Part shown: positions 63,274-64,000 of the stretch, piece after piece
Position numbering within the stretch: the stretch's first letter is position 1
How the letters are laid out: the number at the start of each line of letters is the position of its first letter
Source of the DNA: Gammaproteobacteria bacterium UBA5109
GTDB taxonomy: Bacteria > Pseudomonadota > Gammaproteobacteria > Pseudomonadales > Pseudohongiellaceae
Assembly (NCBI GenBank): GCA_002414385.1
Contig: DHZH01000005.1
Location: 1 to 64,000, forward strand
Direction of reading: 5' to 3'
Length of the DNA: 64,000 bases
Notes under the pieces: generated by a model
The model's input: the letters and a program-made list of their open reading frames with translations, nothing else
Told to the model about the DNA's origin: nothing
The model's database searches: none
Translations under genes and position numbers: made by a program

Positions 63274-64000
63274 ATGAAGAGTCTGATCTGCAAAAGCATA
63301 TGCGTTTTAATTGGGCTGCTGCTTGTTGCCTGTGGCACCAATACACCTTATCGCGCTCCGGTCGTGGATATTGGACAAGAGGTCGAACCTTCCGCCAGAA
63401 CCACCGTTATTCTGGGACAGGGACCGGCGCATCGTGTTAACGAGGGAGAAACACTTTATGCCATTGCATGGATGTATGACCTTGATTTTCAGGAGCTGGC
63501 GCTGGCCAATAATATTCCCTCACCTTATGTGATTTATCCTGGCCAGGAACTTAGCCTGGATGTCAGCAATATTGAAGCTCAGCTAGCCTCTGCCCCGGCC
63601 AGGTCACCTGTAGCGACAGAGCCGCCTGTTGCTTCACGCAATACCAGCCCGACCGGGACATCACAGACCCGGGCAGCCGGAACCAGCAATGCATTGCTGC
63701 GCTGGGTCTGGCCCGCCAACGGCAGAATCATCAGTAATTTTTCTGCCGCAGAAAATGCCAACAAGGGAATTGATATTTCCGGCACTTCCGGTGACCCGGT
63801 CTATGCAGCGGAGTCCGGTGAAGTGGTCTATGCCGGCAGTGCACTGCTGCGCTATGGTGAGCTGATTATTATCAAACACAACGATGACTATCTCAGTGCC
63901 TATGCACATAATGACAGTTTGCTCGTCACGGAAGGTGACAGAGTCACCCGGGGACAACAGATCGCCAGTCTTGGCTCGACCGGCATTGACCGGGACATGC
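63274..64000 (+). CDS. nlpD: Murein hydrolase activator NlpD (truncated by the window end)
   Basis: A lipoprotein reading through the right edge (at least 242 residues). The signal peptide ends in a lipobox, LLVACG (Cys at about residue 20). A LysM domain follows (about 54-98, HRVNEGETLYAIAWMYD ... IYPGQELSLD), then a Ser/Thr/Pro-rich linker and an M23 LytM domain (from about 145, GIDISGTSGDPVYAAESGEVVYAG). The GIDIS segment lacks the His of active M23 enzymes, as expected for NlpD, which activates amidase AmiC instead of cutting. It starts four bases after the DUF368 gene; rpoS usually follows. Confidence 0.93.
   Translation, partial: MKSLICKSICVLIGLLLVACGTNTPYRAPVVDIGQEVEPSARTTVILGQGPAHRVNEGETLYAIAWMYDLDFQELALANNIPSPYVIYPGQELSLDVSNIEAQLASAPARSPVATEPPVASRNTSPTGTSQTRAAGTSNALLRWVWPANGRIISNFSAAENANKGIDISGTSGDPVYAAESGEVVYAGSALLRYGELIIIKHNDDYLSAYAHNDSLLVTEGDRVTRGQQIASLGSTGIDRDM

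Noticed and set aside
1..64000. CRISPR array, toxin-antitoxin pair or secondary-metabolite cluster
   Set aside because: No regularly spaced direct repeats with unique spacers, no paired small toxin-antitoxin genes and no biosynthetic core enzymes were found.

Overview
This window reads as a chromosome segment of a marine-type gammaproteobacterium. The right half (about 26-64 kb) has the gene order typical of that class: map-glnD-dapD-dapE on one strand, and on the other rpsB-tsf-pyrH-frr-uppS-cdsA-dxr-rseP-bamA-skp-lpxD-fabZ-lpxA-lpxB-rnhB-dnaE-accA-tilS-pyrG-kdsA-eno-ftsB-ispD-ispF-truD-pcm-nlpD. The species cannot be named from sequence alone; the left half (planctomycete-type DUF1592/DUF1552 proteins, proteobacterial dedicated sortase regulators) would fit an oligotrophic marine lineage.

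Layout. 1-470: tRNA-Ser(GGA), its terminator and a 160-bp tandem repeat. 0.5-9.2 kb: a LysR regulator divergent from an exported set (two-heme-site DUF1592-type protein, Tat-exported DUF1552 protein, ankyrin-repeat protein, Tat-exported type-B carboxylesterase). 9.3-12.2 kb: a Yip1-like membrane protein and a NatAB-like ABC exporter. 12.4-17.6 kb: a BarA-like hybrid kinase overlapping an EAL response regulator. 17.6-24.4 kb: a glutathione transferase, then the PdsO/PdsR/PdsS regulatory set of the proteobacterial dedicated sortase system (no sortase or substrate nearby), a second OmpR-type regulator and an HtrA-like protease. 24.4-25.9 kb: a GntR-type DNA-binding domain fused to a complete Bacteroidota-type PurM, facing rsmJ across a near-ideal palindrome. 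26-33 kb: lysine/peptidoglycan (dapE, dapD) and nitrogen signalling (glnD) genes, and map. 33-64 kb: the dense translation / envelope-biogenesis / isoprenoid / replication operon chain, ending in a truncated nlpD.

Most notable. (1) A 385-389 bp family of nested inverted-repeat elements occurs twice (32833-33217 and 54689-55077). The two copies differ by paired, compensatory changes in their stems. The second has 23-bp perfect terminal inverted repeats and an exact 8-bp target duplication, and its insertion replaced the last codons of tilS; joining the flanks restores a longer tilS tail. (2) The GntR-PurM fusion with its own putative operator looks like an enzyme turned transcription factor or a self-regulating purine enzyme. 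(3) A third, unrelated nested inverted repeat sits directly before dnaE and supplies a Shine-Dalgarno sequence to a nine-codon leader ORF overlapping the dnaE start. (4) Ribosomal protein S2 has a histone-H1-like Lys/Ala tail of roughly 120 residues. (5) BamA carries a repetitive insertion after its VRGY motif. (6) surE is absent from its usual place and a DUF368 lipid-carrier transporter gene lies between pcm and nlpD.

Functionally, the right half couples translation (S2, EF-Ts, RRF, MetAP, TilS, TruD, RsmJ) with outer-membrane construction (LpxA/B/D, KdsA, BamA, Skp, RseP), isoprenoid and carrier-lipid supply (Dxr, IspD, IspF, UppS, DUF368) and fatty acid supply (FabZ, AccA). The left half is accessory: signalling, export and surface proteins.
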